From contig JAEZHT010000038.1 in the NCBI GenBank assembly GCA_023436805.1, positions 1 to 49,303 on the forward strand: a stretch of 49,303 nt of DNA, written 5' to 3'. Below, piece by piece: positions 41,108-49,303 of the stretch; positions within the stretch are counted from its first letter, which is position 1; each line of letters starts with the position of its first letter. The notes under the pieces were generated by a model, which was not told where the DNA came from, made no database searches, and worked only from the letters and a program-made list of their open reading frames with translations. This DNA comes from Bacillota bacterium (lineage in GTDB: Bacteria > Bacillota_I > Bacilli_A > Acholeplasmatales > UBA5453). Made by a program: the position numbers and the translations under genes.

Positions 41108-44100
41108 ATGAAATCTTACTTAGAACGTTTTAAACCATTGGAAATGAAACCACTCCAAGGGTTGAAAGACTTATCACGCATCGCTGCGACCGAAGGGATT
41201 GTCCTGTTGAAAAATGACAAGGATGTCTTACCATTACAAAACGTTAAAATCAACGTTTTTGGTCGTATTCAAACCAATTATTATAAGAGTGGCACCGGGT
41301 CAGGTGGCTTGGTCAACGTGGACTATACCACATCGATCATTGAGGCTTTATTAGAAAACCCATTGGTTGAAGTCAATAAAACATTGTTAAATACTTATAT
41401 GGCGTGGGAAAAAGACCACCCATTCAATGCTGGGTCAGGGATGTGGGCGAGTGAACCATGGAGCCAAGTTGAAATGGCTTTGGATGAAGCTACCCTCAAA
41501 CAAGCCAAAGCATTTTCTGAGGTTGCGGTTGTATGTATCGGTCGAACCGCAGGAGAAGATAAAGACAACACCTTAACCAAGGGCTCTTATTATCTATCTG
41601 ATTTAGAAACCGAGATGATTAAAAAAGTATCAACCAACTTTAATAAAGTCGTTGTCGTCATGAATGTGGGCAACGCCATGGACTTATCCTTCATGGATCA
41701 ATATCCAATTCAAGGGTTGTTATATGTCTGGCATGGTGGCCAAGAAGGTGGCCGTGCGGTATCAGACATTTTGACAGGCGTATTTACCCCATCGGGTAAA
41801 TTACCAGATACTTTTGCTTATAAAGTAGAAGACTACCCATCGACCAAACACTTTGGTGGTCATGATGAAAGCATCTACGCTGAAGATATTTATGTGGGTT
41901 ATCGTTATTTCGAAACATTTAAACCTGAAGCGGTGCGATACCCGTTTGGTTTTGGACTATCCTATACCAAATTTGATTATCATGCAAGAGAAACCAATCG
42001 TCCATTCGAGTATGAAATCGATGTCAAAAATACCGGTAATTATCCAGGTAAAGCCGTCATCCAAGCTTACATCAAAGCCCCACAAGGGTTATTAGGCAAA
42101 CCATTGAAATCCTTGGTCGGATTTGTCAAAACCTCCCTTTTACAACCCGGTGAATCTGATACAGTATACATTCAATTTGATAAATACGATTTCGCTTCCT
42201 ACGATGAAGTGGGTATCACAGGGTATCCTTCCAGTTATGTCCTTGAAAAAGGCTTTTATCAATTGACTTTATCTACCGATGTCAAAACAGATTTTTGTTT
42301 CTTTGAGTTTGAAATCAATGAAACGGAACTGATCGAAACCCTTCAAGAAGCCCTCCGCCCAATCAAACCATTTGAGCGATTAAAACCGATTTTAAAACAA
42401 GGTAAACTCGTTGAATCCTATGAATCTGTCCCATTGAGAACCTATAAGATAGCAGATCGAATTAAAGACAATCAACCCAAAGAAATTCAACACACTTGTT
42501 TAGAAAAACGAACATTGTTCGATGTCTATCAACATAAAGTATCGTTAGATGCGTTTGTTTCACAATTTTCATTGGTAGAATTGTCAGAAATCGTCCGTGG
42601 TGAAGGGATGTCTTCACCAAAAGTCACCCCAGGGACTGCCTCCGCATTCGGTGGCGTCACTGAGAAATTGGCAGCCCATGGCCTACCAATCGCGTGTTGT
42701 GCCGATGGTCCATCCGGGATTCGTATGGATTCAGGGATGCCATCCACCTCGCTGCCAAATGGCACCGCACTCGCTTCCACATTCAACGCACCGTTGTTGG
42801 AAAGCTTATATTATTTGATTGGGATTGAAATGTTGTCTTATAACATCGATATCCTACTCGGACCAGGGATGAATATCCACCGTCACCCATTGTGTGGCAG
42901 AAACTTTGAATACTTTTCAGAAGACCCAAGACTCACAGGGGATTTGGCAACCGCCATCATTCTGGGCTTACAAGCCGCTGGCACGACTGGCACACTCAAA
43001 CACTTGGCAGCCAACAATCAAGAATACCGTCGTTTTGACGCGGATTCTGTGGTATCTGAACGTGCCTTAAGAGAAATCTATCTAAAAGGCTTCGAACGTG
43101 CAGTAAGAAAAGCCCATGCGAAAGCAATCATGACCAGCTATAACCCAATCAACGGGATATGGGCAGCTTCCAATTATGATTTAAACACCACCATTGTCAG
43201 AAAAGAATGGGGCTTTAAAGGCATCATCATGACCGACTGGTGGGCGAAGATGAACGATGAAACCTCCACGGGTGATAAATCGAACACAAGAGCGATGATT
43301 CAATCTCAAAACGATTTATACATGGTGGTTGTGGATGCTTTGAATAACTCGATGAATGACAATACCATCGCTTCATTCAAAGATGGTTCCTTAAGCAAAG
43401 CAGAAGCTCAAAGGGTTGCGAAAAACATTTGTCATTATTTGATGGAGTCACCGACATTTAGACGTCAACACGATATCGAATTCAAGTTTAAAGCACCACA
43501 TTTATTCACACCACTGTTGGAAGACATTAAAGTGAATGGCGAATCCATCCCTGGGTTCAATCCACTGGTGGGTCATTATGTGGTGAAATCGAAGAACCAT
43601 TTCGTGGTTGAACCGATATCTCATGAAAAACACCACATTCAAATCAAAAAGAACGCAAATACAGCCCTCATCATCGTGAATAATGGCGTAGAACAAAATA
43701 CGTATTTGATCACGAACATCGAAAGAACCAAACCAACCGAATCCATTTCGGATAAAGTGACGATGAGTAAAGTCCTCAAAGTCAATACCGATGCGTGGGG
43801 TAAAACGAAGTTACCACTCGACCAACCACTTTATCAAAATGAAGGTATACACTTCAAAAACAATGCCATATCGTTAGATAAAGAGGGTATCATCAGCTTT
43901 GGATTAGAAGTACCTATGTATGGCAAATACATCGTGGAACTCTCCATTTCAAGTGACCAAAGTAGCCTCGCACAAATGCCGATTTCGATTCTATTAGGGG
44001 ATACCGTTTTATCGACTTTAACCACCAACGGTACCGATGGGAAAACCATCCACATCGCCTCACAAGTCATCATCCCGCAAGGTAAATTCTTGTTCTCCAT

Positions 44101-44158
44101 CAAAGCTTTACGAACCGGATTAAGTATCTCAAGACTCGAATTGGTTCGTCACCAATAA
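41108..44158 (+). CDS. Glycoside hydrolase family 3 enzyme with inverted domain order
   Basis: 1016 residues from the ATG at 41108 (GAAGAGG upstream); upstream open frame overlaps the M28 gene and is rejected. The GH3 alpha/beta-sandwich part comes first (EGIVLLKNDKDVLPL, VVCIGRTAGEDKDN, YPFGFGLSYTKF), then an FnIII-like unit (FEYEIDVKNTGNYPGKAVIQAYIKAP), then the TIM-barrel part (GPGMNIHRHPLCGRNFEYFSEDP, KHLAANNQEYRR, nucleophile D710 in IIMTDWWA), and a C-terminal beta-rich domain. No signal peptide, so it acts in the cytoplasm. Beta-glucosidase-like activity is likely; exact sugar unknown. Reversed GH3 order is known from rumen bacteria. Confidence 0.87.
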   Translation: MKSYLERFKPLEMKPLQGLKDLSRIAATEGIVLLKNDKDVLPLQNVKINVFGRIQTNYYKSGTGSGGLVNVDYTTSIIEALLENPLVEVNKTLLNTYMAWEKDHPFNAGSGMWASEPWSQVEMALDEATLKQAKAFSEVAVVCIGRTAGEDKDNTLTKGSYYLSDLETEMIKKVSTNFNKVVVVMNVGNAMDLSFMDQYPIQGLLYVWHGGQEGGRAVSDILTGVFTPSGKLPDTFAYKVEDYPSTKHFGGHDESIYAEDIYVGYRYFETFKPEAVRYPFGFGLSYTKFDYHARETNRPFEYEIDVKNTGNYPGKAVIQAYIKAPQGLLGKPLKSLVGFVKTSLLQPGESDTVYIQFDKYDFASYDEVGITGYPSSYVLEKGFYQLTLSTDVKTDFCFFEFEINETELIETLQEALRPIKPFERLKPILKQGKLVESYESVPLRTYKIADRIKDNQPKEIQHTCLEKRTLFDVYQHKVSLDAFVSQFSLVELSEIVRGEGMSSPKVTPGTASAFGGVTEKLAAHGLPIACCADGPSGIRMDSGMPSTSLPNGTALASTFNAPLLESLYYLIGIEMLSYNIDILLGPGMNIHRHPLCGRNFEYFSEDPRLTGDLATAIILGLQAAGTTGTLKHLAANNQEYRRFDADSVVSERALREIYLKGFERAVRKAHAKAIMTSYNPINGIWAASNYDLNTTIVRKEWGFKGIIMTDWWAKMNDETSTGDKSNTRAMIQSQNDLYMVVVDALNNSMNDNTIASFKDGSLSKAEAQRVAKNICHYLMESPTFRRQHDIEFKFKAPHLFTPLLEDIKVNGESIPGFNPLVGHYVVKSKNHFVVEPISHEKHHIQIKKNANTALIIVNNGVEQNTYLITNIERTKPTESISDKVTMSKVLKVNTDAWGKTKLPLDQPLYQNEGIHFKNNAISLDKEGIISFGLEVPMYGKYIVELSISSDQSSLAQMPISILLGDTVLSTLTTNGTDGKTIHIASQVIIPQGKFLFSIKALRTGLSISRLELVRHQ

Positions 44159-44171
44159 AATCAATTAAGTA

Positions 44172-44206
44172 AAAAGCACCGTTTTTGGATAAATGAGTGC
44201 TTTTTT
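44172..44206 (+). terminator. Intrinsic terminator after GH3 gene
   Basis: AAAAGCAC (44172-44179) pairs with GTGCTTTT (44197-44204) and is followed by T residues. Confidence 0.8.
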
Positions 44207-44325
44207 CATAATAAATGATATAATTAAGTATATATTACAAATAGAGACATCATTGAGATGTTTTTTGAAGTATGTCATGGATGTTTCAATTCCAGTTGAG
44301 AATATACACCAGAGGTGCACCACAT

Positions 44326-46863
44326 ATGGGTCGTTATCGATTACGTTTAGCCATCATTTTTACATCGTTGTTCTTAATCCTATCCATCGTATTGGTGCTT
44401 TTTTACATGTCCATTACGCGAAACTTCATTTCCTCACGGGCTGAAGAATCATTTAGAACATATAACTTAGGGATTTCTACCCGTGTTGAGGTTACTTTAG
44501 ATCAAACCTTCGATACATTCAAAGACATGGTCGATGAATATCGAAACCAAAGCTTAGACCCAGTCATCCAATTGAATGGCATCAACGCCTATGACTTGGT
44601 CGTTTCTAAATCCGCTACAGGGTATACGGTTAACGGCGTATTTTATAACTATTCGTTTAGATACTTAGATACCAATTATTTCGACCAAAGCATTTCTATT
44701 TACCCGCTCAGTTTGGTGCTAGACGGCTATACCAATACCACCAATTATGTCGCATTCAGCTATGACGATGTCGTCGCACTGATCGATGCACATGATTACT
44801 TTAATACGATTGTTGAGCCATTCAACGCACTTGAGTACCGCTATGTTGTTTTTCATCGTGATGGGTATACCTATGTGGACCAAGCTGGGGATTACGATAC
44901 CGATCAGTTTGGTAATGTATTTGCAGAAAGTGATCGAACTAAATTTTTCCAAGGCATCAACGGGTCAAGTATGACCGCTGGGGTTGGACAATTTACGATG
45001 TTCAATGAACCTTCATTTTTCGCATACAGCCAGATGCAATCGATCACATCCGATGGGGGCATCTATTTTGGTCAAGTCATCAATTATTATGATTTGTTGG
45101 ATTCAATGGCGTTCTTAACGAACAGCTTGATGTTCGCATTCATCATCATCATGATTGTCTTCGTATCAAGCATGTTTGCACTTTACCGCATCCTCGATTC
45201 GAAATCGGAAGACATAGAATCTGCAAGACTCATCCATTATTACGTCAAACCATACATTTTAAAAGTCAACGGTAAAGGGAAGATTTTCTTCTATAACGCG
45301 AGCTTCAAGCGTAACATCCGTAATTTTAAGAAATATAAAAACGTCGCTGATATCCCACTGCGTGAAGGTGGCACAGAAGCGTTTGAAAAGATGAAAAAAC
45401 AAGAACCATTTGTTGCGAAATTCGTCGTCCCATCGGGTGAAATCTACATCCGTTTTATCCCTGTACGTTACGCATTGACGTATGCTTTGGTTGGTGATGA
45501 CATCACTAAATTAGAAGAAACCTATAAATACCACAGAGAAATTGCCTTTTATAATAACATCACCAATGAACCAAACATGAACTACATGAAAGCCGATGTC
45601 AAAGCATTGGTATCTGACGAAAAACGTTTCAAACACAGAAACGCTCTGGTCATTTTTGGCATTTTTAAATATGGTGACATCACGAAGGTCATCGGTGAAA
45701 AATTATCCGGTGAAGTTTTGGTTTATGTGGCTAAAACCGTTAAAGAAACACTGAAGGATTTCCAAGCCAGCTTATACCACATCTCATTTGACCGTTTCGG
45801 GATTTTGTTTGAAAACCTTGAAAGTTATGAAAAAATTGAAACGTGGGCAGACCGTTTGGTCGAAGCATTTGAAAAACCAATAGATGTCGACAAGAACAAA
45901 TTCGTTTTACAATTTAGAATCGGTCAGTTCAATATCGATAGCGATGAATACATCAGTATCAACGAAGACCAAGTTTATGATAACGCGATTTTAGCGCTCA
46001 ACCGTGCAGCTGCGTACCACTCACAAAAACCAGTGGTATACGACGTTACTTTCGGTCAAAGCTTATCTAGACGACAAGTCATTGAAACCGATATGATGAC
46101 GGGTATAGAACGCCATGAATTCGTCATGTATCTTCAACCACAGTACCATATCAACTCTGAAAAAATCGTCGGATTTGAAGCATTGGTACGTTGGGACAAC
46201 CCGAAATACAAACTCGACTCACCGTCAGAGTTCATTGAAATTGCAGAAAACAATAACATGATCATCGACATTGGTCGTATCGTCATGAATGAAACTTTCC
46301 AACTCGCCAAACAAATGGAAGATTATGACATCAAGATATCGATGAACGTTTCACCAGTTCAAATCTTACAAGCTGGGTTCGTTACGGAACTTGTTAACGC
46401 GTATGAACAATATGGTTTGAAAGAACATGCTGTATCAATCGAAATCACAGAAACCTTCTTGATGACTTCATTCGACATCATCATTGAAAAGCTTAAACTG
46501 TTACAATCCAAGGGATTTGACATCCACTTAGACGATTTCGGTACAGGGTATAGTTCCCTCTTGTATCTAAAAGAACTCCCAATCAACGCGATTAAGATCG
46601 ATAAGGAATTCGTTAAACACTCGACTGCGGATAAGCACTCACGCGCGATTATTAATATGATCATCGCGCTCGCGAAGAACTTAGACCTACAAATCATCGC
46701 TGAAGGGGTCGAAGATGAAAAGCAATTCAAGTTCCTACAAAAGAGTGGTGCAGACATCATTCAAGGCTTCTATTTAGGTAAAGCCATGAAATATGAAGAT
46801 GCAATCGCGCTCTTAAAAGCATATAATATAGATAGATCTGCATCATTGACAAGAAAGAGGTAA
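44326..46863 (+). CDS. Cyclic-di-GMP phosphodiesterase (sensor + degenerate GGDEF + intact EAL)
   Basis: 845 residues from the ATG at 44326, eight bases after AGAGGTG. A membrane helix (about 8-30), a 250-residue external sensor region and a second helix (about 270-300) are followed by a PAS-like linker, a GGDEF relative whose motif reads FDRFG (inactive as cyclase) and an EAL domain. The EAL part keeps FEALVRW (E618), IEITETFL, DDFGTGYSS (D736, D737), IKIDKEF and AEGVE, so cyclic-di-GMP hydrolysis to pGpG is expected. It forms an operon with the next gene (4-base gap) just before a cyclic-di-GMP riboswitch. Confidence 0.9.
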   Translation: MGRYRLRLAIIFTSLFLILSIVLVLFYMSITRNFISSRAEESFRTYNLGISTRVEVTLDQTFDTFKDMVDEYRNQSLDPVIQLNGINAYDLVVSKSATGYTVNGVFYNYSFRYLDTNYFDQSISIYPLSLVLDGYTNTTNYVAFSYDDVVALIDAHDYFNTIVEPFNALEYRYVVFHRDGYTYVDQAGDYDTDQFGNVFAESDRTKFFQGINGSSMTAGVGQFTMFNEPSFFAYSQMQSITSDGGIYFGQVINYYDLLDSMAFLTNSLMFAFIIIMIVFVSSMFALYRILDSKSEDIESARLIHYYVKPYILKVNGKGKIFFYNASFKRNIRNFKKYKNVADIPLREGGTEAFEKMKKQEPFVAKFVVPSGEIYIRFIPVRYALTYALVGDDITKLEETYKYHREIAFYNNITNEPNMNYMKADVKALVSDEKRFKHRNALVIFGIFKYGDITKVIGEKLSGEVLVYVAKTVKETLKDFQASLYHISFDRFGILFENLESYEKIETWADRLVEAFEKPIDVDKNKFVLQFRIGQFNIDSDEYISINEDQVYDNAILALNRAAAYHSQKPVVYDVTFGQSLSRRQVIETDMMTGIERHEFVMYLQPQYHINSEKIVGFEALVRWDNPKYKLDSPSEFIEIAENNNMIIDIGRIVMNETFQLAKQMEDYDIKISMNVSPVQILQAGFVTELVNAYEQYGLKEHAVSIEITETFLMTSFDIIIEKLKLLQSKGFDIHLDDFGTGYSSLLYLKELPINAIKIDKEFVKHSTADKHSRAIINMIIALAKNLDLQIIAEGVEDEKQFKFLQKSGADIIQGFYLGKAMKYEDAIALLKAYNIDRSASLTRKR

Positions 46864-46867
46864 TCTT

Positions 46868-48292
46868 ATGGACAACTTAAATCCAACCTTAGCCGTCATA
46901 TTGATGTTGTTCTTGATGATTGCGACAGGGGTCGCTTCGTATTTCCTTTATGTGAATTGGAAATTTGCAGAACAAAAATGGAAAGAAGAAAAATCCATTT
47001 TAGTCGAAGGGATCATTTCCCGATCAGCCATGAACAGCATGATTACCAACTACATCTCAAAAATCGGTAAAGACAATATGTTTTCACTGGTTTACATCGA
47101 TATCGACCGTTTTTCTGAAATCATTCAAGCCTTTGGTGAAAAAGAAGCCAATAAAATGATTGAAAAGCTGACGAAACGCATCCGTGGCGTCTTGCCTAAA
47201 GAAGTCAAGGCCGCTCGATTCGAAAACGATATATTCGTCATTTTCATGCCGATGGAATTTGACCAATCGGATGCCGTGGAGTTTTCAAGAAAAATTCAAG
47301 AACAAGTCAATGAAACCATCACACTCTTCGGTTCTACCGATGTCAACTTAACATCATCGATTTCGATCGCGTATTACCCAATGCATGGTGAAAATACGAA
47401 ATCTTTATTAAACTCATTGAAGCTCGCCAACTACACCGTTAAGAAGACTGGTGGTAACGCCATCCGTCTATACAGTGAAGACATGAGTGAAACCGAAAGT
47501 GAATTTTTGGATTACTATTATCAAATTAAAAATGCGATTGCGAAAAAAGAATTCTTACTATATTATCATCCGATTGTGGATATCCAAACGAAAGAAGTTT
47601 ATGGGGTTGAAGCCCTCTTAAGATGGAACCACCCAGAACACGGGCTATTGTCACCATTTAAGTTTATTAACATCATGGAACAATCCGGGGATATTTACTG
47701 GGTTGGTCTATGGGGATTGGAATCTTTGATCAAGAGTTATTATGAATTCAAACAAAGCTTCCCGAAAGCCAACATCAAGTTTACATTTAACATCAGCCCT
47801 AAACAGTTGATGAATGAAGCTTTGGCTGTGGACTTCCAAAGGGTTCTCAAGAAATATAAGATGAATGCAGAAAACATCATCCTAGAAATCGTTGAATTTG
47901 CGTTATTCGATCGTCACAATGTTGTCTTACAAAATATCACTCAACTCAAAGCCTTGGGCTTCCAGTTCGCTGTCGATGGCTTTGGACTAGACTACGCGAC
48001 GTTAGCAAAACTAGAATCGATGCCACTTGATACCATCAAGCTCTCGAAAGAATTCTTAAATGAAGAGCATTCTTATGTTAAATCCAGATTCGTAACGTTA
48101 CTCGTTGAATTTGCTGAGAAGAATCAAAAAACGATCATTTCAGAAGGCATTGAAAACGAACAGATGTTACAAACCATTGCTGGCTACAATATCCATATAG
48201 TTCAGGGATTCTATTTTGCCCGTCCGATGTCATTTGAGAATTTGAAAACATACTATAAAGAAGCCGATTTATCTAAACTCATCCAATTATAA
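46868..48292 (+). CDS. Degenerate GGDEF-EAL protein, probable cyclic-di-GMP effector or PDE modulator
   Basis: 474 residues. One N-terminal membrane helix (about 8-27), then a GGDEF relative whose motif reads ENDIF (no cyclase activity expected) and an EAL domain. The EAL part starts well (GVEALLRWNHP) but the DDFGTG metal motif has become DGFGLD (D370, G371), and ITET is changed to LEIVEFAL. Without the second Asp the enzyme should be weak or inactive while the ligand pocket may still bind. Being cotranscribed with the intact phosphodiesterase, it may act as receptor or partner of it. Inference from motifs only. Confidence 0.85.
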   Translation: MDNLNPTLAVILMLFLMIATGVASYFLYVNWKFAEQKWKEEKSILVEGIISRSAMNSMITNYISKIGKDNMFSLVYIDIDRFSEIIQAFGEKEANKMIEKLTKRIRGVLPKEVKAARFENDIFVIFMPMEFDQSDAVEFSRKIQEQVNETITLFGSTDVNLTSSISIAYYPMHGENTKSLLNSLKLANYTVKKTGGNAIRLYSEDMSETESEFLDYYYQIKNAIAKKEFLLYYHPIVDIQTKEVYGVEALLRWNHPEHGLLSPFKFINIMEQSGDIYWVGLWGLESLIKSYYEFKQSFPKANIKFTFNISPKQLMNEALAVDFQRVLKKYKMNAENIILEIVEFALFDRHNVVLQNITQLKALGFQFAVDGFGLDYATLAKLESMPLDTIKLSKEFLNEEHSYVKSRFVTLLVEFAEKNQKTIISEGIENEQMLQTIAGYNIHIVQGFYFARPMSFENLKTYYKEADLSKLIQL

Positions 48293-48310
48293 AAAAATAT
48301 TTCAAAACTG

Positions 48311-48339
48311 TTGACATTCTTTTTTATCGGGTGTATATT
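48311..48339 (+). promoter_or_regulatory. Promoter of cyclic-di-GMP riboswitch transcript
   Basis: TTGACA (48311-48316), 17-base spacer and TATATT (48334-48339), about 25 bases before the aptamer. Confidence 0.8.
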
Positions 48340-48364
48340 ATAGGTGTAGTAAAATTCAAACTAA

Positions 48365-48460
48365 TGTTAAAGGCAAAACTAGAGAAATCTAGTGACGCAA
48401 AGCTATAGGGCCTATATAAATGGTAGCCAGTTGTCATTTTTCGTGACAGCTGGCTTTTTG
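48365..48460 (+). promoter_or_regulatory. Cyclic-di-GMP-I (GEMM) riboswitch with overlapping terminator
   Basis: The GEMM-I core is clear: AAAGGCAAAAC, a hairpin ACTAGA-GAAA-TCTAGT with GNRA tetraloop, GACGCAAAGC, the receptor region CTATAGGGCC and the closing TGGTAGCC. The terminator AGCCAGTTGTCA (48425-48436) with TGACAGCTGGCT (48444-48455) and TTTTTG uses the aptamer's 3' end as its left arm. Ligand binding should therefore disfavour the terminator and switch the gene on; this direction is inference. The controlled gene starts at 48501. Confidence 0.88.
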
Positions 48461-48500
48461 TTATAAAAAAACAGTTGTTTACGAACAAGGGGTGTGAGAT

Positions 48501-49241
48501 ATGAGACTTTCAACCGTTCTTGGGATCAAGAAGACAACCACAATGACGGCTAGATTCTTAACGCTAGGCGTTATCATATCGGGTCTACTTTCACTCGGAT
48601 TCGGGGTTGTCACATTTTACGGGTTATCCACCGGTTCATTCGTCATATCGATGAACGAAGAGGCAGTTGCGAAAGGGATTCAGTTATCCTTAGATCCATT
48701 ATTTGGTGAAAATAGCGCAACCTCTCGATTGTACGTCGATCCAAAAGAAAATACCGATGAAGCAACCTACAGTTATTTAAAAATCGCAGAAGCACAAGGT
48801 AGTGTTGGTCTTTATGAAGACGATGATGCCGATTATCTAGCCTATTCATTCTATGTGCGAAACAACGGATTAGAAATGATCAACTTGACTTACGAGGTCA
48901 ACATCGTGGAAGTAACGAAGAGTCTAGATGAATACATCCGAATCATGATTCTCGTTGAACAAGTGGGTTCAGAACCGTTTGGTTACACACAGCAAATGTA
49001 TATGAAGCCAGATACGACACCAAAGAACTATCCGATTGAGATGCCTGAAGGAAAAAACTTTCTGAGTGATAACTACACCAGAGACCCAATCATCAGTGAG
49101 ACCATCGAGAAGGTACAAACTCAAAAGGTATTAAAATTTACTGTATTCATGTGGATTGAAGGGTATGATACAGAACCGAACATGGAACGCGGTAGCATCA
49201 AAATTGATATGAAGTTCGGCATCAGAAACGCGGCGGCATAA
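48501..49241 (+). CDS. Exported surface protein under cyclic-di-GMP control (TasA/camelysin-like layout)
   Basis: 246 residues with AAGGGGTG before the ATG. Residues 17-42 are a hydrophobic export segment after a basic start. The mature part has a FYVRNNGLEMINLTYEVNIV strand pair and ends with FTVFMWIEGYDTEPNMERGSIKIDMKFGI, a pattern like the beta-sandwich surface proteins exported with SipW-type peptidases (TasA, camelysin). Similarity is judged by eye and is weak, so homology is not proven. Directly downstream of a cyclic-di-GMP riboswitch, it is the visible output of that signal, perhaps a matrix or adhesion protein. Confidence 0.6.
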   Translation: MRLSTVLGIKKTTTMTARFLTLGVIISGLLSLGFGVVTFYGLSTGSFVISMNEEAVAKGIQLSLDPLFGENSATSRLYVDPKENTDEATYSYLKIAEAQGSVGLYEDDDADYLAYSFYVRNNGLEMINLTYEVNIVEVTKSLDEYIRIMILVEQVGSEPFGYTQQMYMKPDTTPKNYPIEMPEGKNFLSDNYTRDPIISETIEKVQTQKVLKFTVFMWIEGYDTEPNMERGSIKIDMKFGIRNAAA

Positions 49242-49245
49242 GCCT

Positions 49246-49303
49246 ATGATTAAGAAACTTTATATTACAGCGCTATCGATGATCCTGCTCACATTGACCT
49301 TCA
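49246..49303 (+). CDS. Start of a membrane or exported protein, cut by window end
   Basis: An ATG four bases after the previous stop opens a frame MIKKLYITALSMILLTLTF that runs off the window. The basic start and hydrophobic run indicate a signal peptide or membrane helix. It belongs to the same riboswitch-controlled transcript. A signal peptidase or a second surface protein would fit, but nothing further can be read. Confidence 0.55.
   Translation, partial: MIKKLYITALSMILLTLTF

Noticed and set aside
1..49303. Mycoplasma code with TGA as tryptophan
   Set aside because: Many well-defined genes end at TGA with their usual length (trpB, both ABC systems, antiporter), and tryptophan is written TGG, including in the T-box specifier.
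1..49303. CRISPR array, prophage, insertion sequence or integrative element
   Set aside because: No spaced repeats, integrase, capsid or complete transposase genes were seen; the one transposase-like gene lacks its catalytic motif and terminal repeats.

Overview
The window looks like chromosomal DNA of a low-GC, wall-poor or Bacillota-type bacterium; my best guess is an Acholeplasma-like mollicute or a close relative. The support is AT-rich sequence, strong AGGAGG-type ribosome sites, T-box, fluoride and cyclic-di-GMP riboswitches, flotillin, lipoprotein-type ABC binding proteins, and the standard genetic code (TGA is a stop in many clear genes while tryptophan is TGG). No phage, plasmid, CRISPR, rRNA or tRNA gene was seen. 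The genus is inference; I could not search a database.

Layout. 1-5.6 kb: the end of an RluA-type pseudouridine synthase, an anchored endonuclease/phosphatase-fold protein, then minus-strand butyrate kinase-phosphotransbutyrylase, a two-gene redox pair resembling AhpF split in two, and a transposase-like REP protein that has lost its HUH motif. 5.9-11.7 kb: flotillin, an unknown membrane protein, and an amino-acid ABC transporter behind an arginine-type T-box followed by a second, partial T-box; then yaaA. 11.7-13.2 kb: orphan trpB behind a tryptophan T-box (specifier UGG). 13.3-17.8 kb: a nucleotidyltransferase-fold protein, two membrane diguanylate cyclases and a beta-hydroxyacid dehydrogenase. 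17.9-33.3 kb: a long plus-strand stretch of small accessory genes (hydroxyacid dehydrogenase, RlmD-type methyltransferase, VOC, APH-like kinase, DUF1801, GyrI-like, XRE regulator with a repeat protein, ArsC, Sua5, three tandem membrane paralogues with the first frameshifted, DUF2892, DUF2087, DUF952). 33.3-35 kb: MsrB, a Rieske protein and a DsbA-type oxidoreductase.

35-38.8 kb: a second amino-acid ABC operon ending in a TrpR/YerC-like repressor, then a fluoride riboswitch in front of a cation/proton antiporter. 39-44.2 kb: a 36-residue Pro/Ala/Lys peptide gene with a structured leader, a membrane M28 peptidase, and a domain-permuted GH3 glycosidase.

44.3-49.3 kb is the most interesting part. 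An intact EAL phosphodiesterase and a degenerate GGDEF-EAL protein sit directly upstream of a cyclic-di-GMP-I riboswitch, which precedes an exported surface protein and the start of another exported or membrane protein. With the two cyclases at 14.6-16.9 kb, the window holds makers, a breaker, a probable protein sensor and an RNA sensor of cyclic-di-GMP, with a cell-surface protein as the visible output.
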